Positions 24,351-31,884 of a stretch of 60,095 nt of DNA are shown one piece after another (position 1 is the stretch's first letter; every line of letters starts with the position of its first letter). The notes under the pieces were generated by a model. The model saw only the letters and a list, made by a program, of their open reading frames with translations, had not been told where the DNA came from and ran no database searches. The DNA lies in NCBI RefSeq assembly GCF_030651995.1, contig NZ_JAUSBN010000068.1, positions 1-60,095 on the forward strand. Reading direction: 5' to 3'. The position numbers and the translations under genes are program-made. This DNA is from Reyranella sp. (lineage in GTDB: Bacteria > Pseudomonadota > Alphaproteobacteria > Reyranellales > Reyranellaceae).

Positions 24351-24905
24351 ATGCCCCGGGTCAGCGAGATCGAGGAGGATGGCGGCGACGCCATTCTCAA
24401 GGCCGTCTTCGACCGGCAGCGCGAGATGTTCGGCGGCCTGTTGAACCCCACCAAGGTCATGGCGCATTGCCCGCCGATACTGAAGGCGGCCGGCATGCTT
24501 GGCCAGTCGATCGAGGAGTCCGGCCTCCTGCCGAAGGGCCTGCCCGCGCTGCTCTACGTGCGTGTTGCGACGATCAACGGTTGCCCGTTTTGAATCGACA
24601 TCAATTCCAGCCGTGTGCTGGAAACGACGGAAGGCGGGATGGAGAAGCTGGCCGAGGTCACGACCTGGCGTGACAGCACGCTCTTCAGCGAGGCCGAGCG
24701 GCTGGCGCTCGAGTATGCCGAGCGCATCACCTACACCGACCGGCGGGTCGACGATGCGCTGGTCGCTGAACTGAAGAACCACTACAGCGACGCCCAGATC
24801 GTCGAGTTGACGGCTGCGATCGCGATGGAGAACTTCCGGTCGAAGTTCAATCCTGCCCTCGGCATCGAGGCACAGGGCTTTTGCATGGTGCCCAAACGGG
24901 GGTAG
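24351..24905 (+). CDS. AhpD-like/carboxymuconolactone decarboxylase family selenoprotein (in-frame TGA = Sec81)
   Basis: 184 residues if TGA at 24591-24593 is read through as selenocysteine. The protein is an all-helical AhpD/CMD-family member. The redox motif of this family is N-x-C-x-[YF]-C; here it reads INGCPF-U-IDINSS, so U81 replaces the second cysteine and C78 is the first. Frame and family similarity continue on both sides: before it, KGLPALLYVRVATINGCPF; after it, SEAERLALEYAERITYT. A SECIS-type hairpin follows at 24605-24623. The likely role is thiol/selenol peroxidase or disulfide exchange in the cytoplasm. A conventional annotation would split it into two fragments. Known selenoproteins exist in AhpD-like proteins; the activity here is inferred. 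Confidence 0.85.
24605..24623 (+). promoter_or_regulatory. SECIS-type hairpin of the AhpD-like gene
   Basis: TTCCAGC, loop CGTGT, GCTGGAA: a perfect 7-bp stem and 5-base loop inside the coding region. The loop G at 24613 is 19 bases after the TGA. This fits the bacterial SECIS model (loop G among the first two loop bases, about 16-37 bases from UGA). Confidence 0.75.
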
Positions 24906-24937
24906 GCTGGCGGCAACAACAGAAGCCGGTGGAAACG

Positions 24938-25795
24938 ATGACCGAGACCGTCCGCTACATGGATCGCACGAGGGACTACTATCGCGCGCTCGGCTATCCG
25001 TCCGACTATGTCTGGTCGCGCTTCGACACGGTGCCGTTCGTGCCTCTCGCCAAGCCTTTGTCCGAGGCGAGGATCGGTCTCGTCACGACGGCGAGTCCGC
25101 CCAACCTCGGCAATCGCGATGTGTCCGGCAAGCGGCAGGTCTGGTCGGGCGCGGTCTCCCCGGCACCGGCCAAACTCTTCACCGACAACCTCGCCTGGGA
25201 CAAGGAATCGACCCATACCGACGACCGGGCCAGTTTCCTGCCGATCGAGGCCGTCCAGCATTGGGCGGCAGAGGGCCTGGTCGGCGGTGTGGCAGCGCGT
25301 TTCCATGGCGTGCCCACCGAGTACAGCCAGCGCAAGACAATGGAGATCGATGCGCCGCAGGTCCTGGCGCGATTGCGCGCCGACGGGGCCGACGCGGCGT
25401 TGCTCTCGCCGCTTTGACCCGTCTGCCACCAAACCGTGAGTTTGGTCGCCCGCCATCTCGAAGCCAACGGAATGCCAACCGTCATCGTCGGCTCCGCCCT
25501 CGACATCGTCGAATATTGCGGCGTGCCGCGCTTCCTGTTCACGGATTTCCCGCTGGGCAATCCGTGTGGCCCGCCCGGGCGGCGGGACCTGCAGCGCACG
25601 ATCGCGGGGCAGGCGCTGGGTCTCCTGCGCGATGCCGACGCGCCGCGCACCACACGGCGGTCGGATGTGCCCTGGCCGTCCGACGACGACTGGCGCCCTC
25701 GCTATGGGCGCGTGAAGCCTGAGGATGTCGAGCGCCTCAGGGCACTGGGCGAGGAGAGGCGGCGTACACAGGCGCAGGCACGGACGCCGGAGTAA
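24938..25795 (+). CDS. GrdB/PrdB-like (glycine/D-proline reductase selenoprotein B family) selenoprotein (in-frame TGA = Sec160)
   Basis: 285 residues if TGA at 25415-25417 encodes selenocysteine. The stretch across it reads LLSPL-U-PVCHQTVSLVARHLE, a U160-P-V-C163 redox motif. The sequence continues with GMPTVIVGSALDIVEYCGVP and FPLGNPCGPPG, the conserved C-terminal features of the GrdB/PrdB selenoprotein B family. In anaerobes these subunits attack glycine, betaine or D-proline through the selenol. This protein lacks the partner subunits, so its substrate is unknown. It lies 32 bases after the AhpD-like selenoprotein and is probably cotranscribed. A SECIS-like hairpin is at 25428-25446. Without recoding it would appear as two unrelated fragments. 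Confidence 0.85.
25428..25446 (+). promoter_or_regulatory. SECIS-type hairpin of the PrdB-like gene
   Basis: ACCAAAC, loop CGTGA, GTTTGGT: a perfect 7-bp stem and 5-base loop. The loop G at 25436 is 18 bases after the TGA. Stem length, loop length and loop sequence almost duplicate the hairpin of the upstream gene although the stems differ in sequence. Confidence 0.75.
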
Positions 25796-25810
25796 AGCGG
25801 TCTGCGACCG

Positions 25811-26788
25811 CTACTCCATCTGGACGTTGAGCTCGCGCAGCTTCTTGCCCCAGAAGGCGTGCTCCTCGGCGACGAACTTGGCGAACTGCGCGCGGGTGCG
25901 TTCGGGCGGCATCTCCAGCCCGTCGCGCGCCAGCGCCTCCTGCCACTTGGGGTTCTTCATCGCTTCCTTGGTCGCCTTGTCGATCTTGTCGAGGATGTCA
26001 GGCGGTGTCTTGGCCGGGGCGAACAGGCCCTGCCAGCTGGTGACGACGACGTCGATCCCCTGTTCCTTCAGGGTCGGCACGTCCGGCATGGAACTGACGC
26101 GCTTGTTGCCGGTCACCGCGAGCGCCTTGAGGTTGCCGCCCTTCACCTGGGAGACTGCCGGCGGCAGCGACGAGAAATTCATGGTGATCTGGCCGCTGAT
26201 CACGTCGGCCACCGCCGGTCCGGTGCCCTTGTAGGGGACATGCGTGATCTTGATCCCGGCCGCTTCAGCAAACAGCGCACCGGCCAGGTGGTTGTTTCCG
26301 CCGACGCCGGATGAAGAGAAAGTGAGCTTCTCGGGATCCTTCTTGGCCAACGCGACGAGTTCGGCCGCATTCTTCACCGGCACCTTGTTCCCCACGACCA
26401 GCACGTACTGATAGTCCGTGATCTGGCAGATCGGCGCCAGCGAGGCGAGGGTATCGATCATGCCCTTCTGCACGTAGGGATTGATGATCACGTTGGTGCC
26501 GACGGCGACGAAAAGCGTCTGTCCGTCGGGTTTGGCGTTCGCGACGGCGCGCAGGCCGATCGAGCCGGCGGCGCCGCCCTTGTTCTCGATGATGATCTGC
26601 TGGCCGATGACCGGGGTCATGACGTGCGCCAGCTCGCGGGCGTTGATGTCCGTGCTGCCGCCGGCGGCGTAGCCGACGACGAAGGTCACCGGACCGGTCG
26701 GCCAGGCTGCCTGCGCGTGCAGGGTCGACGGCAGCAATAGGGACGAGCCGCCGAGGGCCAGGGCGTGACGCCGGGTGATTGGGAACAT
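25811..26788 (-). CDS. tripartite tricarboxylate transporter substrate-binding protein (TctC/Bug family)
   Basis: 325 residues, periplasmic. The signal peptide MFPITRRHALALGGSSLLLP has a twin-arginine-like pair. The mature protein begins WPTGPVTFVVGYAAGGSTD, the Bug-family opening that contacts a carboxylate ligand. Other family segments are VENKGGAAGSIG-like (IIIENKGGAAGSIG), FSSSGVGGNNHLAGALF and VPYKGTGPAVADVISGQI. TctA/TctB membrane genes are not adjacent. The flavoprotein gene just upstream in the same direction suggests a di- or tricarboxylate as ligand. Confidence 0.9.
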   Translation of the reverse strand: MFPITRRHALALGGSSLLLPSTLHAQAAWPTGPVTFVVGYAAGGSTDINARELAHVMTPVIGQQIIIENKGGAAGSIGLRAVANAKPDGQTLFVAVGTNVIINPYVQKGMIDTLASLAPICQITDYQYVLVVGNKVPVKNAAELVALAKKDPEKLTFSSSGVGGNNHLAGALFAEAAGIKITHVPYKGTGPAVADVISGQITMNFSSLPPAVSQVKGGNLKALAVTGNKRVSSMPDVPTLKEQGIDVVVTSWQGLFAPAKTPPDILDKIDKATKEAMKNPKWQEALARDGLEMPPERTRAQFAKFVAEEHAFWGKKLRELNVQME

Positions 26789-26883
26789 GCATTTTCTCCT
26801 AGTGCCGCGCGCGGTTGTCCGCGTCGCGCTACCTCAGTTTGCCAAGACCTTGAAGCCAATTTCGCCCCGCAGCAAGCGGGGGC

Positions 26884-28374
26884 CTAGTTCTTCCCCGCCA
26901 CGTAGCGGCCGGCGCCATCGCCGGCGAGCTTGCCCAGCACCGCGCCGGAGACCAGGCCCGTCCCGCCGGGATAGTTGTGATAGAAGAGACCACCGACCAG
27001 CTCGCCCGCGGCGAACAGGCCGGGGATCGTGTGGCCGTCGGTGTTCTCGACCTCGCCCTCGTTGCTGATCTTCAGGCCACCGAAGGTGAAGGTGAGGCCG
27101 CAGGTCACGGCGTAGGCCTCGAACGGACCCTGGTCGATCGTGTTGGCCCAGTTCGTCTTCGGTACGGCAAGGCCGCGCGTGCCGCGGCCGTCCTTGATCG
27201 CCGGGTTGAACGGCACATCGGTCATCACCGCCGCGTTCCATTCCTTGATGGTCTTGAGGAACTGCTGTTCGTCGACGCCTTCCAGCTTCTTCGCCAGCTC
27301 CTCGATCGTGTCGGCGCGGACCTTGGTCATGCGCTTGATGCGGTACTCGTCGCGTAGCTTGTCGAGCACCTTAGAGTCGAAGATCTGCCACGCGAACTGC
27401 TGCGGCTGGGCCAGGATCACCGCGCCGTACTTGGCGTAGGTGTAGTTCCGGAAGTCCGCGCCCTCGTCGACGAAGCGCAGCCCGTTGGCGTTCACCATGA
27501 TGCCGAGCGGGTAGGAGTGCTTCTGGAAATTGTCGCCGACATCGAGGTCGCCGAATTCCGGCGCGTTCATGTCCCAGCCGACGGCGTGGCCGCCCGACCA
27601 GTTGCCATGCGGCTTGGCGCCGATCGCCAGCGCCATGTTGATGCCGGCGCCCGTGTTGAACCGCGTGCCGCGCACCTTGGCGAGATCCCAGGTCGGCCCG
27701 AGATAGCGGGTGCGCATCTCGGCGTTGCTCTCGAAGCCGCCGCAGGCCAGCACGACCGCCTTGGCGCCGATGCGGACCTTGCGGCCCTTGTGGCGGGCGA
27801 TGACGCCGCGCACGACGCCGTCCTCCTCGATCAGCGACACCGCCGCGGTCTCATAGTGGATGGGGATGCCGGCCTTCACGGCCGCCTTGTGCTCGAGGTC
27901 GACCAGGCCCGGCCCGCCGCCCCAGGCTTCGACCGCGAGGCCGCCCCAGAACTTGTACTTGCCGTTCACCTTGAAGGCCTGGCGGCCGTAGGAGGGCTGG
28001 AAGCGCACGCCCTTGGAGCGCATCCACTTCATCGTCTCGAAGCTGCGGCCGATCAGGATGTCGGTCAGTTCCGGGTCGCAGCGGTAGTTGGTCACCCGGC
28101 CCATGTCGTCGAGATACTGGTCGGCGGTGTAGCTGCCGAAATCGACGTCGCGCTTCTCGTCCTCGGTCAGGTCGTAGAGCTGCACCAGGTCGTCGACGCC
28201 GTGGAAGACCACGCGCATGGCGCCGGCGGTGTAGGTGCTGTTGCCGCCGCGCTCGGCCTCGGGAGCCGCCTCCAGCATGGCGACCGAGGCGCCCGTCTCG
28301 CGCGCCGCCAGGGCTGCGCACGCCGCGGCATTGCCCGCACCTACAACCAGTACATCGACCTGAAAATCGTCCAC
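26884..28374 (-). CDS. FAD-dependent oxidoreductase, tricarballylate-dehydrogenase/fumarate-reductase flavoprotein type
   Basis: 496 residues. The N-terminal dinucleotide fold is DVLVVGAGNAAACAALAARE, followed by AERGGNSTYTAGAMR. The capping domain and C-terminal FAD contacts (IPGLFAAGELVGGLFYHNYP, GGTGLVSGAVLGKLAG) match FAD-dependent tricarballylate dehydrogenase and urocanate/fumarate reductase-type enzymes. The GTG at 28374 is preferred, with GAGGAGCGAGGC upstream; an extended frame reaches into a repeat. It is first in an operon with the TctC-type binding protein, so uptake and oxidation of the same carboxylate is plausible. Confidence 0.85.
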   Translation of the reverse strand: MDDFQVDVLVVGAGNAAACAALAARETGASVAMLEAAPEAERGGNSTYTAGAMRVVFHGVDDLVQLYDLTEDEKRDVDFGSYTADQYLDDMGRVTNYRCDPELTDILIGRSFETMKWMRSKGVRFQPSYGRQAFKVNGKYKFWGGLAVEAWGGGPGLVDLEHKAAVKAGIPIHYETAAVSLIEEDGVVRGVIARHKGRKVRIGAKAVVLACGGFESNAEMRTRYLGPTWDLAKVRGTRFNTGAGINMALAIGAKPHGNWSGGHAVGWDMNAPEFGDLDVGDNFQKHSYPLGIMVNANGLRFVDEGADFRNYTYAKYGAVILAQPQQFAWQIFDSKVLDKLRDEYRIKRMTKVRADTIEELAKKLEGVDEQQFLKTIKEWNAAVMTDVPFNPAIKDGRGTRGLAVPKTNWANTIDQGPFEAYAVTCGLTFTFGGLKISNEGEVENTDGHTIPGLFAAGELVGGLFYHNYPGGTGLVSGAVLGKLAGDGAGRYVAGKN

Positions 28375-28397
28375 GCCTCGCTCCTCACCTGACCTGG

Positions 28398-28511
28398 ACC
28401 TCACCCTGAGGAGCGGCCCGGAAGGGCCGCGTCTCGAAGGGTGGGCGACAAGCGAAGTGCTCGTTCCCATGCTTCGAGACGCTCGCTGCGCTCGCTCCTC
28501 AGCATGAGGTC
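28398..28511. repeat. palindromic intergenic repeat, family A copy 1
   Basis: CCTCACCCTGAGGAGCGGCC, TCTCGAAGGGTGGG, CCCATGCTTCGAGACGC and CTCCTCAGCATGAGG form nested inverted arms. Copies are at 38905, 48394 and 53648. It fills most of the divergent intergenic region upstream of the flavoprotein gene. Confidence 0.8.
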
Positions 28512-28567
28512 ATTGGCGTTCGTATAGCGCGTTTTACCTTCGCCCGAACTGCTCTAGAATAAGCGCA

Positions 28568-29215
28568 ATGGGTGATCGTTTCGACCGTCTTGCGGCCCGG
28601 CACGCAAATGTTGAGGTTCTGCTACGCCGTCCCGGCATCGGGCACAACAACGGCCCGACCTTCGACATGTCCTGGGAGGCTTGGGTGTGGCGCCGTGCCG
28701 CCGCCAAGGCTTGGAAGACGCCCAAGCCCGAAGTCGCGATGATGCGGCTGAAGCGGGCCGAGCGGCTCGGGATCACCTATCGTGAACTCACCTCGGTGAT
28801 CATGGATTCGGGCGCCCATCTCGGCGCCGCTGTGATTCCGCTGTCGCTGGCTGCCCGCGTCCGCCGCGGTCCGAAGGGCGAAATCATCGTCGAACCGCGC
28901 AATTCCGTGGCGGCCCTGGTGGCGAAGTTCCGGGGCCGGCTGTTCGTGCTGGGCGACATCGACGCCGTGCCGGGCCTGTCGGACGAGGAGCGCGCCGGTT
29001 TCCTCAGCCTTCTCAACCGCGCCTTCGACGGCAAGGTCGAGGCGGTCGGCTGGGGCCATGACGGGCCGGCCATCCGCGCGATGCTCAAGGCCAATGCGCT
29101 GCCGCACCAGGAAGCTTTCATGGTCGGCGCCGGCGTGGGGCATCGTGTCCTCGCCGAGGCGGCCGGCCTGCCGCTCACCAAGGATATCGACACGTGGCTC
29201 GCCCCGGCGGGGTGA
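28568..29215 (+). CDS. conserved-looking hypothetical protein
   Basis: 215 residues, soluble, no signal peptide or membrane helix. The N-terminal third is basic and contains RRPGIGHNNGPTFDMSWEAW. The C-terminal third contains LFVLGDIDAVPGLSDEER and ends KDIDTWLAPAG. I do not recognise the family. The middle RRGPKGEIIVEPRNSVAALV looks like a beta-rich segment. It precedes the CoA transferase by 15 bases in the same direction, so the two may be cotranscribed. Coding is supported by length, codon use and a credible ATG, but function is unknown. Confidence 0.65.
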   Translation: MGDRFDRLAARHANVEVLLRRPGIGHNNGPTFDMSWEAWVWRRAAAKAWKTPKPEVAMMRLKRAERLGITYRELTSVIMDSGAHLGAAVIPLSLAARVRRGPKGEIIVEPRNSVAALVAKFRGRLFVLGDIDAVPGLSDEERAGFLSLLNRAFDGKVEAVGWGHDGPAIRAMLKANALPHQEAFMVGAGVGHRVLAEAAGLPLTKDIDTWLAPAG

Positions 29216-29230
29216 GGTATCTGATGGGGC

Positions 29231-30460
29231 ATGACCTCATCGTTTGAACCGCCCCTCAAGGGCATCCGCGTCGTCGAACTCACCCACACCATCCTGGGCC
29301 CGTCCTGCGGCATGATCCTGGCCGACCTCGGTGCCGAGGTGATCAAGGTCGAGCCGGTCGACGGCGATCGCACGCGCAAGCTGCGCGGCTTCGGCGCCGG
29401 CTTCTTCGGCTACTTCAACCGCAACAAGAAGAGCCTGGCGCTCGACGCGGATTCGCCTGAGGGCCGCAAGGTGCTCGTGAAGCTGCTCGAAAAGGCCGAC
29501 GTGCTGATCGAGAACTTCGCGCCAGGCTCGATGGCCAAGCGCAAGCTGGGGCCGGCGGATCTCGAGAAGATCAATCCGCGCCTCGTCTATTGCGCGCTCA
29601 AGGGCTTCCTGCCGGGTCCCTACGAGAAGCGCCCGGCGCTCGACGAGGTCGTGCAGATGATGGGCGGGCTTGCCTACATGACCGGCCCCAGCGGCCGGCC
29701 GCTGCGCGCCGGCACCTCGGTGATCGACATCGTGGGCGGCATGTTCGGCGCCTTCGGAACGGTACTGGCGCTGAAGCAGCGCGATCGAACGGGGAAGGGC
29801 GGCCTGGTCGAGAGCGCGCTGTTCGAATCGGTCGTCTTCCTGATGGGCCAGCATCTCGCGATCACGGCGATCAACGGCGCCGCGCCGCCACCGATGCCGG
29901 AGCGGGTGAGCTCATGGGCGGTCTACGAAATCTTCAACACCGCCGACGATCTGCAGGTCTTCATCGGCATCACCAGTGACGGCCAGTGGAAGCGCTTCTG
30001 CGAGTTCTTCAAGCAGCCCGAGCTGGCGGCCGACCCGAAGCTCGCCACCAACAACCTGCGCATCGAAGCGCGACCGTGGCTGGTGCCGAAGGTCGCCGCG
30101 GTGTTCAAGGCCTACACCAAGGAGGCGCTCGAGCAGATGTGCCTGGAGGCCGACATCTCCTTCGCGCCCGTCGCCCGGCCGCAGGATCTGTTCGAGCATC
30201 CGCACCTTCTGGCCAACGGCTCGCTGGCACCGACCACCCTGCCGGGAGGCGTTCAGACCCGGCTGCCGCTGCTCCCTTTCCAGATGATGGGCTGGCGGCC
30301 GCCGCTGGTCTCCAATCCGCCGGAGATCGGCCAGCACAATGACGAGGTGCTGTCCGAGATCGGCTACGACCCTGCGGGCATCGCCAGGCTGAAGGCGGCA
30401 GGGCTGCTCGGACCGAGCGCATCCGGAGCCATGGGTGAAACAATCCCAAAGCAGGGATAA
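29231..30460 (+). CDS. CoA transferase, CaiB/BaiF family (class III)
   Basis: 409 residues. Class III CoA transferases move CoA between acids through an aspartyl-CoA intermediate. Family motifs are GIRVVELTHTILGPSCGMIL, LGAEVIKVEPVDGDRTR, FFGYFNRNKKSLALD, VLIENFAPGSMAKRKLG and SVIDIVGGMFGAFGTVLAL. The usual catalytic aspartate lies in the YKRPALDEVVQMMGGLAYMT-like region (EKRPALDEVVQMMGG). The acid substrate cannot be predicted. It may form a two-gene unit with the upstream hypothetical gene, and stands ahead of recA with its own SOS promoter between. Confidence 0.9.
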   Translation: MTSSFEPPLKGIRVVELTHTILGPSCGMILADLGAEVIKVEPVDGDRTRKLRGFGAGFFGYFNRNKKSLALDADSPEGRKVLVKLLEKADVLIENFAPGSMAKRKLGPADLEKINPRLVYCALKGFLPGPYEKRPALDEVVQMMGGLAYMTGPSGRPLRAGTSVIDIVGGMFGAFGTVLALKQRDRTGKGGLVESALFESVVFLMGQHLAITAINGAAPPPMPERVSSWAVYEIFNTADDLQVFIGITSDGQWKRFCEFFKQPELAADPKLATNNLRIEARPWLVPKVAAVFKAYTKEALEQMCLEADISFAPVARPQDLFEHPHLLANGSLAPTTLPGGVQTRLPLLPFQMMGWRPPLVSNPPEIGQHNDEVLSEIGYDPAGIARLKAAGLLGPSASGAMGETIPKQG

Positions 30461-30468
30461 TCCTCCGA

Positions 30469-30504
30469 GAACATATCTAGAACTTGTGTCAAGAACATTA
30501 GTTC
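30469..30504 (+). promoter_or_regulatory. LexA (SOS) box cluster before recA
   Basis: GAAC at 30469, then 7 bases, then GAAC at 30480 is the alphaproteobacterial LexA site (inverse of GTTC-N7-GTTC). Twelve bases on, GAAC-N4-GTTC (30493-30504) is a dyad of the same half-sites. More GTTC/GAAC half-sites occur at 30521 and 30537, forming a long dyad. Confidence 0.7.
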
Positions 30505-30636
30505 TATCAGAGGGTTATTTGTTCCATTGCTCGGTGGAACAAAATGGGTACATTGGCGCCACCAGACATTCGAACCTGCGGCGGACTTATCCGCATTGCC
30601 GCTCCTGACAGGGGCATGGGAAGAAGGAGAAAGCCA

Positions 30637-31707
30637 ATGTCGGCGATGCTCAAGGTGGTCGAAAAAGAAGGCATGGAAAGCAAGAACAAGGCGCTGGACG
30701 CCGCTCTCGCCCAGATCGAGCGCGCCTTCGGCAAGGGTTCCATCATGAAGCTGGGCCAGCGCGAGGCGCTGGAAATCGAATCGATCTCTACCGGCTCGCT
30801 GGGCCTCGACATCGCGCTCGGCATCGGCGGCCTGCCCAAGGGCCGCATCGTCGAGATCTACGGCCCGGAAAGCTCGGGCAAGACGACGCTGGCGCTGCAC
30901 GTCATCGCGGAAGCCCAGAAGAAGAGCGGCTCCTGCGCCTTCATCGACGCCGAGCATGCGCTCGATCCAGGCTATGCCAAGAAGCTGGGCGTCGACATCG
31001 GCAACCTGCTGATCTCGCAGCCCGACGCCGGCGAGCAGGCGCTCGAAATCGCCGACACCCTGGTGCGCTCCGGTGCCATCGACGTGCTGGTGATCGACTC
31101 GGTGGCCGCCCTCGTGCCGCGCGCCGAACTCGAAGGCGAGATGGGCGATTCCCTGCCGGGCCTGCACGCCCGCCTGATGAGCCAGGCGTTGCGCAAGCTC
31201 ACCGCCTCGATCTCCAAGTCGAACACGCTTGTGATCTTCATCAACCAGATCCGCATGAAGATCGGTGTCATGTTCGGCAGCCCCGAGACGACGACAGGCG
31301 GTAATGCGCTGAAGTTCTACGCCTCGGTCCGCCTCGACATCCGCCGCATCGGCGCCCTCAAGGACAAGGACGAAGTCGTCGGCAACGCCACGCGCGTCAA
31401 GGTCGTGAAGAACAAGGTGGCGCCGCCGTTCAAGGTCGTCGAATTCGACATCATGTACGGCGAGGGCGTCTCCAAGAGCGGCGAATTGATCGATCTCGGC
31501 GAGAAGGCCGGCGTCGTCGAGAAGTCGGGCTCCTGGTACTCCTACGACGGCACCCGCATCGGCCAGGGCCGCGAGAACGCCAAGAATTACCTCAAGGAGC
31601 ACCCCGAGGTCGCCAATGCGATCGAGAACAAGGTGCGTGCCAACGCTGGCATCCTGGCCAACGTCCTGATGGATGGCGGCAAGGAAGAGGACGACGACGA
31701 GGAATAG
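30637..31707 (+). CDS. recA: recombinase RecA
   Basis: 356 residues. It forms the ATP-dependent filament for homologous recombination and triggers LexA cleavage. Walker A is GPESSGKTTLALH, Walker B LVIDSVAAL. The loop L2 region starts NQIRMKIGVMFGSPETTTGG. The acidic C-terminus KEEDDDEE is usual. The ATG at 30637 follows AGAAGGAGAAAG and gives MSAMLKVVEKEGM; a longer frame upstream crosses the leader and is not credible. SOS boxes upstream and a strong terminator downstream make it a single-gene unit. Confidence 0.98.
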   Translation: MSAMLKVVEKEGMESKNKALDAALAQIERAFGKGSIMKLGQREALEIESISTGSLGLDIALGIGGLPKGRIVEIYGPESSGKTTLALHVIAEAQKKSGSCAFIDAEHALDPGYAKKLGVDIGNLLISQPDAGEQALEIADTLVRSGAIDVLVIDSVAALVPRAELEGEMGDSLPGLHARLMSQALRKLTASISKSNTLVIFINQIRMKIGVMFGSPETTTGGNALKFYASVRLDIRRIGALKDKDEVVGNATRVKVVKNKVAPPFKVVEFDIMYGEGVSKSGELIDLGEKAGVVEKSGSWYSYDGTRIGQGRENAKNYLKEHPEVANAIENKVRANAGILANVLMDGGKEEDDDEE

Positions 31708-31739
31708 GGAACCCCGATCCCCTGTCTCCGGGTCCCTAA

Positions 31740-31781
31740 GGGCGGTACCGCACCCCACGCGCGGTACCGCCCATTTTCTTT
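31740..31781 (+). terminator. intrinsic terminator of recA
   Basis: GGGCGGTACCGC and GCGGTACCGCCC form a perfect 12-bp stem with a 9-base loop, followed by ATTTTCTTT. A second small hairpin (GGGCGCC/GGCGCTC) with A8 follows at 31782-31807. Confidence 0.85.
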
Positions 31782-31884
31782 GGGCGCCTGTGGCGCTCAA
31801 AAAAAATGGGCGGTGGCGGGCGGCAGCGCCTTCACAGGCGCGGGCGCCCGCACCGTTCAGAATAGATACGGGTGCTGCCACCCC

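Noticed and set aside
24591..25417. TGA read as tryptophan (altered genetic code) rather than selenocysteine
   Set aside because: Many other genes in the window end with TGA and use TGG for tryptophan. The two internal TGAs fall at redox cysteine positions with SECIS-like hairpins.
24351..25795. Both TGA codons as simple nonsense mutations in decaying genes
   Set aside because: Two adjacent genes, each with a single stop at a catalytic cysteine, no other damage and matching hairpins at the right distance, are better explained by recoding. Genome-level presence of selABC still needs to be checked.
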